Assembly: GCA_045603125.1 (NCBI GenBank)
Contig: JAZULN010000060.1
Span: 1 to 64,000, forward strand
Direction: 5' to 3'
Length of the DNA stretch: 64,000 nucleotides
Source: CAKSFT01 sp045603125
GTDB taxonomy: Bacteria > Bacillota > Clostridia > UBA1381
In this document: piece by piece, positions 25,088-33,546 of the stretch
Position numbering within the stretch: position 1 is the stretch's first letter
Layout of the letters: the number at the start of each line of letters is the position of its first letter
Position numbers and translations under genes: made by a program
The notes under the pieces: model-generated
Told to the model about the DNA's origin: nothing
The model's input: only the letters and a program-made list of their open reading frames with translations
Databases searched by the model: none

Positions 25088-25626
25088 TACTCTTAGAACT
25101 CTTTTTTGAATTCTTTAAAGTTGGATTATTTGCCGTTGGAGGCGGTATGGCGACCTTGCCATTTTTATATGAATTAGCCGAAAAAGGCTGGTATGCTCCC
25201 GAATTTGTATCAACAATGCTTGCAATCTCAGAATCTACTCCCGGACCAATAGGTATCAATATGTCCACCTATGTGGGTTTTTTGCAGTGGGGCATTTTAG
25301 GGTCGATTGCAGCGGTAATCGGTGAGATAACGCCATCTATTATAATAATTTTAATAATCTCAAAATTTTTGCAAAAGTTCAAGGATTCGGCAATTTTTAA
25401 AGACGCTTTTTATGGGCTTCGTGCGGCGTCTTGTGCTATGATTGTGGCGGCAGGGGTTGGAATTGTTAAAATTGCATTTTTTGGAGAAAAGCTTTCTGAC
25501 TTTTTCTGGCAGGGCGGAATTTTAGCGGTGATTTTATATGTATTTTTAAAAAAATTCAAGCTCCACCCCGTTGTTTATATCGGAATTTCCGCCGTTGTTG
25601 GGATAATCTTTAAATTTTCTATATAA
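25084..25626 (+). CDS. Chromate transporter family protein, C-half
   Basis: The second 180-residue CHR-domain protein, with FFKVGLFAVGGGMATLPFLYE and ISESTPGPIGINMSTYVG. It starts inside the stop of the preceding CHR gene and presumably forms an antiparallel heterodimer with it. About five or six hydrophobic spans are visible. GGGAGGGG precedes ATG 25084. The HAD phosphatase gene begins 12 bases later. Confidence 0.85.
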   Translation: MILLELFFEFFKVGLFAVGGGMATLPFLYELAEKGWYAPEFVSTMLAISESTPGPIGINMSTYVGFLQWGILGSIAAVIGEITPSIIIILIISKFLQKFKDSAIFKDAFYGLRAASCAMIVAAGVGIVKIAFFGEKLSDFFWQGGILAVILYVFLKKFKLHPVVYIGISAVVGIIFKFSI

Positions 25627-25638
25627 GGAGAAATTTTT

Positions 25639-26274
25639 ATGTTTTCTGGTGCAATATTTGATATCGATGGTACGATTTTAGATACTATGGGTGTGTGGCG
25701 GGAAATTACCCTGAACTTTCTTTTAAAAAAAGGGATTACCCCGACCCAGGAGGAGATGGATAATTACTGTGACCTTTCCATGGCGGAAACCATGCAATAT
25801 ACGAAAGTACAGTTTAACCTTCCCGAGAGCGTGGAGGAGTTACAAGACGGGTTTGAGAAATTATCCCGTGAAAAATATATGTATGAAGTTCCTGCAAAGC
25901 CATATATAAAAGAGTATATGGAAAAGTTAAAGAGTGAAGGAGTAAAAATCGGTGTTGCAACATCCGGATACCCCGACCTTTGGCAGCACGCTTTAAAAAG
26001 ACTGGGGATGCTTCATTTAATAGACGGGTATGCCTTAACGAGCGAAACGGGAGTAAACAAAAGCCACCCCGACGTGTATCTTTTGGCGGCAGAGAGAATC
26101 GGTGTTGCACCTTCGGAGTGTATGGTATTTGAAGATATCGTATCGGGAATAGTTGGTGCAAAGAAGGGTGGAATGATGGTAACGGCAATCTATGATGAAT
26201 CAAATAAAGATAGAACTGAGGAATTTAAAAAGCTGGCCGACCGATATATCGTATCGTGGAAGGAATTATTATGA
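25639..26274 (+). CDS. HAD-superfamily hydrolase (beta-phosphoglucomutase-like)
   Basis: A cytoplasmic phosphatase or phosphomutase. Motif I is FDIDGTILDT near residue 8 (Asp nucleophile and acid), motif II lies in GVATSGYPD, and the motif III/IV region is KSHPDVYL...MVFEDIVSGIVGAKKGG. A helical cap between motifs I and II places it in the beta-PGM/phosphatase group of 211-residue proteins. AAGGAG precedes ATG 25639. Substrate is not predictable. Confidence 0.82.
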   Translation: MFSGAIFDIDGTILDTMGVWREITLNFLLKKGITPTQEEMDNYCDLSMAETMQYTKVQFNLPESVEELQDGFEKLSREKYMYEVPAKPYIKEYMEKLKSEGVKIGVATSGYPDLWQHALKRLGMLHLIDGYALTSETGVNKSHPDVYLLAAERIGVAPSECMVFEDIVSGIVGAKKGGMMVTAIYDESNKDRTEEFKKLADRYIVSWKELL

Positions 26275-26284
26275 GGTGAATTTT

Positions 26285-27214
26285 ATGAAAAAAGTATTCT
26301 TTTATGTAGATGATGTGATTTGGGTTTACAGGGATTTGACCCGTCAAAAACCAAAATCCATGTTTGATAATGAATATATGAAAATGCTCAAAAAAGCACA
26401 CGACGATTATGGTTTTAAGGTTCAACTAAATTCCTTTTACAGAACTGACTTTTTCTACGGAAGCGATGAATTTACCTTGTCGGATATGACTGATGCATAT
26501 AAGGATGAGTGGAGAGAAAATGCCGACTGGTTGAAAATCGGATTTCACGCAAAGCAGGAATTTCCCGATTACCCCTATGTAAACGGTGAATATGAATATG
26601 TGAAAAAGGATTACAATGAAATCTTTGACGAGGTAAGACGCTTTGCCTCGGAGGAAAATATCGGCAGGTCTTGCACACCGCATTGGTCGGTTATAAGCCG
26701 AGATGGTGCAAGGGCGTTGAGGGATTGCGGTGTTACGGTTTTGACTGCAATAGATGGTGGAAAAAGATTTGAATTTAACGGTGATAAATCAAGTCTTCCG
26801 TATGGTCATTACGGAAGATATATTCAAAATAAAAAGCCGGAAACTATGCTTTTTACCAGAGATACCAAAGATAAAGCCATAAGATGCTCGCTTTGCTCAT
26901 ATAACTGTATATCACAGAACGATATGGAAAAGACGGAGTTTAAATTGAAAACTTTCTACGATAGTGATATGGATTTATATCTTAAATGCCTAAATAACAC
27001 CGGTGCACTTAACCTGATTACTCTTGATGAGATTGAAGAAAAATATGAAAAACATCTTGATGAAGAGTACATCGGTGCGATGACCCATGAACAATATTTT
27101 TATAAAGATTATTTTGCATACCAACCCGATTATGCAGAAAAACTCTACAAGATGGCGGAGTATCTTACCCAAAATGGATTTGAGTTTTTCTTCGCCCATG
27201 AACTTTCAGAATAA
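26285..27214 (+). CDS. Uncharacterised protein, possibly polysaccharide-deacetylase-like fold
   Basis: A 309-residue soluble protein. FYVDDVIWVYRDLTRQ at the N terminus and LKIGFHAKQEFPDYPY nearer the middle resemble the metal-binding Asp-Asp and His regions of deacetylase-like barrels. TPHWSVISRDGARALRDCG recalls their later strands, but I cannot confirm a family. Cys and His residues elsewhere (RCSLCSYNC) might bind a metal. ATG 26285 follows GAGGTGA; a reading from 26192 overlaps the HAD gene. It is the last gene before the FMN riboswitch promoter. Confidence 0.45.
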   Translation: MKKVFFYVDDVIWVYRDLTRQKPKSMFDNEYMKMLKKAHDDYGFKVQLNSFYRTDFFYGSDEFTLSDMTDAYKDEWRENADWLKIGFHAKQEFPDYPYVNGEYEYVKKDYNEIFDEVRRFASEENIGRSCTPHWSVISRDGARALRDCGVTVLTAIDGGKRFEFNGDKSSLPYGHYGRYIQNKKPETMLFTRDTKDKAIRCSLCSYNCISQNDMEKTEFKLKTFYDSDMDLYLKCLNNTGALNLITLDEIEEKYEKHLDEEYIGAMTHEQYFYKDYFAYQPDYAEKLYKMAEYLTQNGFEFFFAHELSE

Positions 27215-27230
27215 AAATTGGTCTATCTGC

Positions 27231-27259
27231 TTGACAAAATCATAAAATTAAAATAGAAT
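27231..27259 (+). promoter_or_regulatory. Promoter of the FMN riboswitch-ribU transcript
   Basis: TTGACA (27231-27236), a 17-base spacer and TAGAAT (27254-27259). The expected start, about 27266, immediately precedes the aptamer. Confidence 0.75.
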
Positions 27260-27267
27260 ATAAATAT

Positions 27268-27377
27268 ATCTTCGGGGCAGAGTGAAATTCTCTACCGGCA
27301 GTAAAAGTCTGCGAGGCCAATGGGCTTGATTTGGTGAAATTCCAAAACCGACGGTTAAAGTCCGGATGAAAGAAGAT
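27268..27377 (+). ncRNA. FMN riboswitch (RFN element)
   Basis: The sequence matches the RFN consensus closely: ATCTTCGGGGCAG at the 5' end, GTGAAATTC and CTACCGGC, then GGTGAAATTCC, AACCGACGGTTAAAGTCCGGATGAA and the closing GAAGAT. A terminator lies 18 bases beyond, and the regulated gene is ribU. FMN binding is expected to cause premature termination. Confidence 0.97.
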
Positions 27378-27394
27378 AAAAATGGTATTTTTTT

Positions 27395-27428
27395 GCCCTG
27401 AAAATTTAAGTTTTCGGGGCATTTTTTA
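27395..27428 (+). terminator. Riboswitch expression-platform terminator
   Basis: GCCCTGAAAA pairs with TTTTCGGGGC (one G-T pair) and is followed by six T. Confidence 0.9.
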
Positions 27429-27466
27429 TTTTTTAATTTATATAATGAAATGGTGGGGGTATTAAA

Positions 27467-28003
27467 ATGAAAATGAATAAAACAAAACTAATAGTTGTGG
27501 TGGGGGTTTTTTCGGCGATTGCATTTATACTTCAGGTGATAGGGAGTATGATGGGACTAAAGGTTTCAGGATTTCTGGAGATTGAACTCTCCGACCTTCC
27601 GGCGCTGATAATTGCCCTTGCTTATGGGCCATTAGCCGGGGTTTTAGTAGAATTTATAAAAAATCTTCTGCACTGCCTTATGACCTCGACAGGGTTTGTG
27701 GGCGAGTTTTCAAATTTTGTAGTAAACGGTACAATGTGCTTTGTAGCCGGCATGATTTATAAGCACAACAGAACATTTCGTGGGGCGTTGTGGGCACTGC
27801 TTGCCGGAACATTAGTGATGTCTTTTGTTGGGATTTTTTCAAACCTTTTCATAATGCTTCCCCTTTATATGAAAGATGTGCCGTTTGCGGCAAAATTAAA
27901 GCTTACCTTGGGAACAATTCTTCCCTTTAATCTTGTAAAGGGTGCGGCGATTTCAGTTATAACGGTTTTGGTATACAAAAAAATATCCAAACTTATAAAA
28001 TAA
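27467..28003 (+). CDS. ribU: Riboflavin ECF transporter S component
   Basis: The membrane S subunit that binds riboflavin and docks with an ECF energy-coupling module encoded elsewhere. The 178-residue protein has five or six spans with the RibU signatures ELSDLPALIIALAYGPLAG and GEFSNFVVNGTMCF. The FMN riboswitch directly upstream fixes the substrate. GGTGGGGG precedes ATG 27467. No biosynthetic rib genes adjoin it. Confidence 0.94.
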   Translation: MKMNKTKLIVVVGVFSAIAFILQVIGSMMGLKVSGFLEIELSDLPALIIALAYGPLAGVLVEFIKNLLHCLMTSTGFVGEFSNFVVNGTMCFVAGMIYKHNRTFRGALWALLAGTLVMSFVGIFSNLFIMLPLYMKDVPFAAKLKLTLGTILPFNLVKGAAISVITVLVYKKISKLIK

Positions 28004-28006
28004 GCC

Positions 28007-28035
28007 TTGCTATATTCGGGATTATAAGGTATAAT
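28007..28035 (+). promoter_or_regulatory. Promoter of the Sm_multidrug_ex-family gene
   Basis: TTGCTA (28007-28012), a 17-base spacer and TATAAT (28030-28035), just after the ribU stop. Confidence 0.62.
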
Positions 28036-28089
28036 ATCCTTTGATAGCCAAGATGTAGCTTGGCAGAATTTTATATCAGGGAGAAAAAA

Positions 28090-28587
28090 ATGGAACATAT
28101 AATCGAGAGTATTGTAAATACCTTTAACGGGTCGGCCCCAAAAGAACTGATAGTTTTTGTAATCTCTATGGTGCCGATTTTGGAACTTCGTGGAAGCCTT
28201 TTGGCGGCAGGTTTTTTGGGAATGAAATTCTTTTCAACCTTTATAATAGCAGTTATAGGAAACCTTTTGCCAATTCCTTTTATTTTGTTATTCATTGACA
28301 AAATTTTTGCATGGCTCAAAAAAACAAGACTAAAAAATATGGTTGAAAAGCTCGAGAATAAGGCATTATCTAAGTCGGACCAGATAAGAAAATACGGAAA
28401 ATGGGGACTGTTTTTATTTGTTGCAATTCCGCTACCTGGGACAGGGGCATGGACCGGAAGCCTGATTGCATCGCTATTTAGGATGAAGGTCAGGGAGTCT
28501 TTTCCATGGATAGCCTTAGGGGTTATAGTTGCAGGACTTATAATGTCGCTTTTATCATTTGGAATAATCGGAAATATCCTATATTAA
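28090..28587 (+). CDS. Small multidrug export-family membrane protein (PF06695)
   Basis: A 165-residue membrane protein of the family called Sm_multidrug_ex (COG2426), whose transport role is not well established. SMVPILELRGSLLAAGF near the N terminus and FVAIPLPGTGAWTGSLIASLF in the second half are diagnostic. ATG 28090 follows CAGGGAG; the reading from 28060 lacks a binding site. It is flanked by its own promoter and a strong terminator. Confidence 0.82.
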   Translation: MEHIIESIVNTFNGSAPKELIVFVISMVPILELRGSLLAAGFLGMKFFSTFIIAVIGNLLPIPFILLFIDKIFAWLKKTRLKNMVEKLENKALSKSDQIRKYGKWGLFLFVAIPLPGTGAWTGSLIASLFRMKVRESFPWIALGVIVAGLIMSLLSFGIIGNILY

Positions 28588-28620
28588 AAAAACTTTTGCA
28601 CTTTTGTGCAAAAGTTTTTT
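28587..28620. terminator. Bidirectional terminator
   Basis: AAAAAACTTTTGCAC pairs with GTGCAAAAGTTTTTT around a TTTT loop, serving both convergent genes. Confidence 0.93.
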
Positions 28621-28623
28621 ATT

Positions 28624-29997
28624 TTATTCTTTTAATACGTCGGCAAGGTTTATAATGTTCCCAGCACCCATAATAAATACCATATCGTTTTTTGAAACCT
28701 TATCTTTTAAATATTTTGCAATATCTTCAAAGTTGCTGATAAAGGTGGCGTCTGTATTTTTAATTTCATTCGCCAGCTTTTCTGAGGTGGTCACACCGTC
28801 GAAGGACTCACGTGCGGCATAGATATCGGTTAAAATCAGGTGGTCGGCATCTTCAAAACAGGATAGAAAATCCTTCCATAGGGTTCTGGTTCGGGTATAA
28901 GTATGGGGTTGGAAAACGCACCATATCTTATTTTTCCCAAAGGTTTTTGCCGTACTCAAGGTCGCCTGGATTTCGGTGGGATGATGTGCGTAGTCGGCAA
29001 TAATATCCGAACCGTTTATAGTGCCCTTTTTCTCAAACCTTCTATGTGTGCCTGTGAATTTCTCAATTCCACGAGCCGCCATTTCTATGTCAACACCATA
29101 TATATCACAAACCGCAATAGAGGCAAGGGTATTTAAGATGTTGTGTTTTCCCGGAACGTTTAAGGAAATGTGGCATAAAAACTCATTCTTTTTAAATACG
29201 TCAAACTCGGGGAAGCCGCCGTTATATTTGATATTTCCCGCCCATATGTCGAATTTATCGGTCATACCATAGTAAATAATGTTACAGTTGGTATCTTTTA
29301 GGGAATCCACGATTTCAGGATCTTCGCCCCAGGCAACAACATACCCGTCAGGGTTTGTTAGGAGAGCGAATTTTTTGAAACTATTTTTAATGTCCTCAAT
29401 GCCTTTGAAAAAATCAAGATGGTCTTCCTCGATATTGGTGATTACCGCAATGTTTGGGAAAAACTTCAGGAAACTATTGGTATATTCACAGGCCTCGGTT
29501 AAGAAATACTGGCTGGACCCTGCCTTAATATTTCCGCCGATAATATCTAACTCACCGCCGATGCTGACAGTTGGGTCGAGTCCTGCATTTATCAAGGCGT
29601 GGGCAAGAATCGAGGTGGTGGTGGTTTTGCCGTGAGTACCCGAAACTCCAATGGAATACTTATATTCCTTCATAACAGCACCCAAAAACTCGGCACGGTC
29701 TATTCTTCTGATTCCTTGCTTTAAAGATTCTGCCATCTCAGGGTTATCTTCGTGGACTGCGGCGGTATGTACAACTAAATCGGCACCTGCCACATTGTCT
29801 TTGTTATGACCGATATAAATGGTAGCCCCGTTATTTGCGAGTTTGTCGGTAATCTGAGAGTGTTCACGGTCAGATCCGCTTACCGAATAACCTTTTTTCA
29901 GCATAATTTCGGCAAGACCGCTCATACTAATTCCACCGATACCTATAAAATGAATATGGCTTTTTGGTTTTAAGTCACTCATTAAAAATCTATCCAT
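28624..29997 (-). CDS. murC: UDP-N-acetylmuramate--L-alanine ligase
   Basis: The first amino-acid-adding enzyme of peptidoglycan synthesis; it couples L-alanine to UDP-MurNAc with ATP. The N-terminal Rossmann site HFIGIGGISMSGLAEI, the ATP loop GVSGTHGKTTTTS, TNIEEDHLDFF and DYAHHPTEI are all present. Length 457 residues is normal. AAAGGAT is some 12 bases before ATG 29997; ATG 29982 is an alternative with no binding site. It stands alone, divergent from spoVG. Confidence 0.95.
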   Translation of the reverse strand: MDRFLMSDLKPKSHIHFIGIGGISMSGLAEIMLKKGYSVSGSDREHSQITDKLANNGATIYIGHNKDNVAGADLVVHTAAVHEDNPEMAESLKQGIRRIDRAEFLGAVMKEYKYSIGVSGTHGKTTTTSILAHALINAGLDPTVSIGGELDIIGGNIKAGSSQYFLTEACEYTNSFLKFFPNIAVITNIEEDHLDFFKGIEDIKNSFKKFALLTNPDGYVVAWGEDPEIVDSLKDTNCNIIYYGMTDKFDIWAGNIKYNGGFPEFDVFKKNEFLCHISLNVPGKHNILNTLASIAVCDIYGVDIEMAARGIEKFTGTHRRFEKKGTINGSDIIADYAHHPTEIQATLSTAKTFGKNKIWCVFQPHTYTRTRTLWKDFLSCFEDADHLILTDIYAARESFDGVTTSEKLANEIKNTDATFISNFEDIAKYLKDKVSKNDMVFIMGAGNIINLADVLKE

Positions 29998-30153
29998 AGA
30001 AAGTTATCAATCCTTTAAAAATATAATATTTATTATTATATACCCTCTGAAAAAAAAATAAAACCTAATTATTTGAAAAGAAAAAAAATAAAGACTTTTT
30101 TGTGCAACTTTTACAAAAAAGTGAAAAATAGTTAAATAACTTTGCAACAGTTG

Positions 30154-30182
30154 TTGACAATCATGAAAAATATCTTTATTAT
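30154..30182 (+). promoter_or_regulatory. Promoter of spoVG
   Basis: TTGACA (30154-30159), a 17-base spacer and TATTAT (30177-30182). A second TTGACA at 30194 with TATACT has only a 15-base spacer. No clear SigH-type site was identified, although SigH drives spoVG in Bacillus. Confidence 0.6.
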
Positions 30183-30265
30183 AGAAATATGTATGTTGAC
30201 ATCTGGGTTTGGGCTTTATACTACGGGATATGAACGAAATGTCCTATGAAAAGGTGGTGAAAGGT

Positions 30266-30532
30266 TTGAATATCACAGATATCAGAGTAAAGAAAATTCC
30301 TTCCGAAAGTAAGATGCGCGCGGTTGTTTCGGTAACTTTTGACGATGCGTTCGTTGTACACGATATTAAAATTATTGAAGGTCAGGACAAATTGTTCACA
30401 GCTATGCCAAGCAGAAGAACCCCTGAAAACGAATTTAAAGATATCGCACATCCAATTAACAGCGAAATGAGAGAAATGCTAGAAAAAGCAATCATTGCCA
30501 AGTACGAAGAATTGTTGGCGGAAGAAGAATAA
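30266..30532 (+). CDS. spoVG: SpoVG family regulator
   Basis: SpoVG is a small nucleic-acid-binding regulator involved in sporulation, cell envelope and virulence control. The core NITDIRVKKI, MRAVVSVTFDDAFVVHDIKIIEG, AMPSRRTPENEFKDIAHPI is unmistakable. The family starts at this point, so TTG 30266, eight bases after AAGGTGG, is the best start (88 residues). ATG codons at 30230 and 30239 would add residues not found in relatives. A terminator follows directly. Confidence 0.92.
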   Translation: MNITDIRVKKIPSESKMRAVVSVTFDDAFVVHDIKIIEGQDKLFTAMPSRRTPENEFKDIAHPINSEMREMLEKAIIAKYEELLAEEE

Positions 30533-30534
30533 AA

Positions 30535-30560
30535 GAAACCGTGGGAGACCACGGTTTTTT
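30535..30560 (+). terminator. Terminator of spoVG
   Basis: AAACCGTGG pairs with CCACGGTTT around a GAGA tetraloop, followed by T residues. Confidence 0.93.
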
Positions 30561-30587
30561 GTTGGGATATAAAAAGGAGGACAAAAT

Positions 30588-31334
30588 ATGAGGGCTGTAA
30601 TAACAGGGGCAAGCTCGGGGCTTGGGCGTGAGTTTGCTATGATTTTAGATAGAATGGGTTACGACATTGTGGCTGTTGCAAGACGAGAAGAAAGACTTTT
30701 AGAATTAAAAGATAGTCTTAAAAATAACACCGAAATCAGGGTCTTGGACCTATCATGTGAGGAAGACTGTTATAAGCTTTTTGAGGAATTTCCTGATGCG
30801 GAGATTCTCATAAATAACGCAGGATTCGGGGTTTTTGGTGAATTCTCAAAAACAGATCTGGACCGTGAATTATCTATGATATCGGTAAATATCAGAGCCC
30901 TTCATATTCTTACAAAACTATATCTTAGGAAAATGAAAAAAAGAAATTCTGGGTATATATTGAATGTTTCGTCATCGGCAGCATTTTATCCGGGACCTTT
31001 GTTCTCGTCATATTACGCATCAAAGGCATATGTATATCGACTGAGCCGTGCGATTATGAGGGAACTTAAAAAAGAAAAATCCAAAGTGTCGGTAAGCGCA
31101 CTCTGCCCGGGACCGGTAAAAACCGAGTTTGGAGATGTGGCAGATGTTCATTTCGGGATTGGCGGACCGAGTGCTAAATGGGTATGTGAATATGCCATAA
31201 AAAAGATGCTTTCAAAAAAGACGGTTATCGTACCGGGATTTTTAATGAAATGTACAAGGGTTTTATCAAAAATTTTGCCAGACGCTATAGGCGAGAGAAC
31301 TGTATATCTTATACAAAAGAAAAAGCAGGGCTAA
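30588..31334 (+). CDS. Short-chain dehydrogenase/reductase
   Basis: A classical SDR of 248 residues. The NAD(P) motif ITGASSGLGREF starts near residue 5. ARREER after the second strand suggests an NADPH preference. NNAGFG, the catalytic Ser in NVSSSAAF and the YYASK Tyr-Lys pair are intact. AAGGAGG precedes ATG 30588. Substrate is unknown; the closest-looking group includes acyl-type and ketone reductases. The stop is followed by a short repeat and then the left end of the probable inserted cassette. Confidence 0.88.
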   Translation: MRAVITGASSGLGREFAMILDRMGYDIVAVARREERLLELKDSLKNNTEIRVLDLSCEEDCYKLFEEFPDAEILINNAGFGVFGEFSKTDLDRELSMISVNIRALHILTKLYLRKMKKRNSGYILNVSSSAAFYPGPLFSSYYASKAYVYRLSRAIMRELKKEKSKVSVSALCPGPVKTEFGDVADVHFGIGGPSAKWVCEYAIKKMLSKKTVIVPGFLMKCTRVLSKILPDAIGERTVYLIQKKKQG

Positions 31335-31336
31335 GA

Positions 31337-31350
31337 GGGATGTTAAAAAC
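31337..31350 (+). repeat. Post-stop GGGATGTTAAAAA repeat, truncated SDR copy
   Basis: GGGATGTTAAAAAC starts two bases after the stop codon. Where the hpt copy continues GTCCAGACCGC, this copy switches to the AAAAAAACCACTCAT end of the inverted repeat, consistent with an insertion breakpoint. Confidence 0.5.
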
Positions 31351-31388
31351 AAAAAAACCACTCATTATGCCGAGTGTTCTTAAGGACA
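31348..31388 (+). repeat. Left inverted repeat of the GH2-AraC cassette
   Basis: This 41-base end aligns with the reverse complement of 34395-34433 at about 34 of 41 columns with two single-base gaps. Two blocks are identical: CCACTCAT and TCTTAAGGACA. It also forms a local hairpin (31368-31395). Confidence 0.6.
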
Positions 31389-31550
31389 CTCGGCAGTTTT
31401 ATTCGCCTTGCGGCGAGTGATATTGTTCCGCAGTGGTATTGTCTCCGACAGTTTACGGGTGAATAAAATACCACTAAAACCGCCGGTTTTAATAACACTT
31501 TTGATTTATCAAAAATATCACTCTGCACGAAGTACAGAATATCACTAAAA
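31357..31550. repeat. Modular hairpin array with AGTGATAT/ATATCACT spacers
   Basis: The 357-base gap after the SDR holds a chain of stem-loops and no gene. They are TGCCGAGTGT/ACACTCGGCA, TCGCC/GGCGA, an outer AGTGGTATT/AATACCACT pair, AAAACCG/CGGTTTT, TTTTGAT/ATCAAAA and TCTG-AC/GTACAGA. AGTGATAT at 31416-31423 is complementary to two ATATCACT copies (31515-31522, 31539-31546). It looks like a reiterated intergenic repeat family; no function is known to me. Confidence 0.5.
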
Positions 31551-31573
31551 ACAATTAAATCTAGATAGTGTTT

Positions 31574-31609
31574 AAGCCTGAAACGATTACTTGTCGTTTC
31601 AGGCTTTTC
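31574..31609. terminator. Strong hairpin downstream of the GH2 gene
   Basis: AAGCCTGAAACGA pairs with TCGTTTCAGGCTT, with T residues on the right side. Further right, ATTGTCC/GGACAAT (31625-31688) encloses GGTAC/GTACC. Confidence 0.6.
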
Positions 31610-31691
31610 TAATAAGGTATTAGGATTGTCCTAAAATTGCGGAAAATGGTACACTTTTTCCCTGCTTGTTACAGTACCGGACAATTAACGC

Positions 31692-33416
31692 TTATTTTTC
31701 TATTTCCGCTTGTTTAGTCATTGCTGATTTAAGCTTTGCCATTGTTTCGTCATCAAATTTAGGAGTTCTGTCATAATAATACAGACCATTTTGTTCTTGT
31801 TCAACATCATAAAGTTGAGTGTAACAAAGTCCCATAATATATGGATTTGACAGCAAAATATCCGCAAGGGTGCAATATCTTTCTATAAATTCCTCCAGTG
31901 TTTTGGGAGCATTTCCGTAGCCCCAGCCGGTGTTTTCGTTTGGCGCCCATTTGATGCCACCGTATTCGCTTACAAAAACCGGTTCACCGAAGTATGGCTG
32001 AACATCTTTTTCGTTTCTGCGTACTTGGTCATTGACTATCCCTTCATCAATGTGTGAATAGTTTTCGGCAAATTTTATTGTATCTTGTTCGTAATCATGC
32101 ACATCGTGTATTTCCTTCTTATCAATATGATAATTACCGCTTGTATCGATACAGGGGCGTGTTTTATCATAAAGCTTAGTTATTTTGTACACACTTTCAA
32201 TAAATCTGGACTTTGACTCTCTTTCCTTATACCCCCATGTTTCGTTAACAGGACACCATCCTATGATTGCAGGGCTGTTAAAGTCACGCTCAATAATTTC
32301 TGTCCATTCGCAGATGAAGTTTCCTTGAGCTACTGCGTTCGTATAGTCTATACCCCAATTTGCATGCTCACCCCATATTATATAGCCTGCCCTGTCACAG
32401 TGGTATATAAATCGTTTTTCAAAAACCTTTTGATGAAGTCTTGCACCATGAAAGCCCATATTAGTTGAGAGAGAAATATCTCTTTTGAGCACTTCATCGC
32501 TTTTTGCAGTGTAAATACCGTCGGGATAAAACCCCTGGTCAAGTACCATACGCAGAAAAACGGGGGTATTGTTAAGTAAAAATTTGTTATCTTTAATAGA
32601 AACTTCCCTCATACCGAAATAGCTTTTCACAATATCGTCACCAAATCTGATTTCGAGGTCATAAAGTCTGCCGCAGCCTATCTCCCAAATGTGTAACTCC
32701 GAAAGGACAATCTGAGCAGAAAAAGTTCCGTTGTTTACATTAATTTTTGTACTGCCCGTAAGTTTTCCTTCATAGGATGACAAAAGCTCAAGCTCACCAC
32801 TTCCCGAAACCTCTCCCGTAACAGTAAGTATACCATTTGTGGTATCGGGATAGTATTTGCAGGATTTTATGTATGTTTTGGGCACAAACTCAAGCCATAC
32901 TGTCTGCCATATTCCCGTAGTCCTGGTATAAAAACACCCACACGAGTCGTATTTTGCACTTTGCTTGCCGCCGGGGTGCTGCATACTTCTGACATCATCC
33001 TCTGCGATAACGAATATGGTATTTTCTCCCTCATTAACAAAGGGAGTTATATCAACTTTAAATGATGCATAGCCGCCAATATGTTCATCAGCAAGCTTGC
33101 CGTTAACATATATATAACTATGAAAATCAACAGCACCAAAGTGCAAAAACACTAATCCCTTTAATTCTTTATCAGATAAAGTAATTACCTTTTTGTAGCA
33201 TACAGATGGTATAAAATCGGTATATCCTATTCCCGAAAGAATACTTTCAGGACAAAAAGGTACGATTATCTTTTTTGAAAGGGTCCCGTTTTTATAAAGT
33301 TCTTTTTCTCTTGCACTTGTTCCAAAGTCAAAATCGAATTCCCATTCACCGTTTAAGTTCCGCCAGTTCTGTCTCTCCCATTGTGGATTTGGGTGTTCAG
33401 GTCTTGGAATGTTCAT
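31692..33416 (-). CDS. Glycoside hydrolase family 2 enzyme
   Basis: A 574-residue GH2 protein: sugar-binding domain (LNGEWEFDFDFG at the start), immunoglobulin-like middle and a TIM barrel. The acid/base is Glu392 in PVNETWG and the nucleophile Glu484 in VSEYGGIKW. GH2 enzymes include beta-galactosidases, glucuronidases and arabinopyranosidases; the subtype is not decided. It ends soon after the barrel, shorter than LacZ. No signal peptide, so the substrate is an imported oligosaccharide. GGAGGCGATGAT precedes ATG 33416. It is divergent from an AraC regulator within an inverted-repeat-bounded segment. Confidence 0.9.
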   Translation of the reverse strand: MNIPRPEHPNPQWERQNWRNLNGEWEFDFDFGTSAREKELYKNGTLSKKIIVPFCPESILSGIGYTDFIPSVCYKKVITLSDKELKGLVFLHFGAVDFHSYIYVNGKLADEHIGGYASFKVDITPFVNEGENTIFVIAEDDVRSMQHPGGKQSAKYDSCGCFYTRTTGIWQTVWLEFVPKTYIKSCKYYPDTTNGILTVTGEVSGSGELELLSSYEGKLTGSTKINVNNGTFSAQIVLSELHIWEIGCGRLYDLEIRFGDDIVKSYFGMREVSIKDNKFLLNNTPVFLRMVLDQGFYPDGIYTAKSDEVLKRDISLSTNMGFHGARLHQKVFEKRFIYHCDRAGYIIWGEHANWGIDYTNAVAQGNFICEWTEIIERDFNSPAIIGWCPVNETWGYKERESKSRFIESVYKITKLYDKTRPCIDTSGNYHIDKKEIHDVHDYEQDTIKFAENYSHIDEGIVNDQVRRNEKDVQPYFGEPVFVSEYGGIKWAPNENTGWGYGNAPKTLEEFIERYCTLADILLSNPYIMGLCYTQLYDVEQEQNGLYYYDRTPKFDDETMAKLKSAMTKQAEIEK

Positions 33417-33449
33417 ATCATCGCCTCCGTATTTTTGTAATATGTTAAT

Positions 33450-33478
33450 ATTATAAAATGATTTATACGGAATTTCAA
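33450..33478 (-). promoter_or_regulatory. Promoter of the GH2 gene
   Basis: Minus strand: TTGAAA (33478-33473), a 17-base spacer and TATAAT (33455-33450). Only 19 bases separate it from the divergent regulator promoter. Confidence 0.72.
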
Positions 33479-33497
33479 TGATAATTTGTTATATTTA

Positions 33498-33526
33498 TTG
33501 ACATTTTGTTTTATCTATGATAGGAT
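33498..33526 (+). promoter_or_regulatory. Promoter of the AraC regulator
   Basis: TTGACA (33498-33503), a 17-base spacer and TAGGAT (33521-33526). Confidence 0.6.
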
Positions 33527-33546
33527 ATTTAATTGAGGTGAGAAAT

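Noticed and set aside
31335..31691. CRISPR array
   Set aside because: The repeats are hairpins of different sequence and spacing, without regularly spaced identical units or cas genes.
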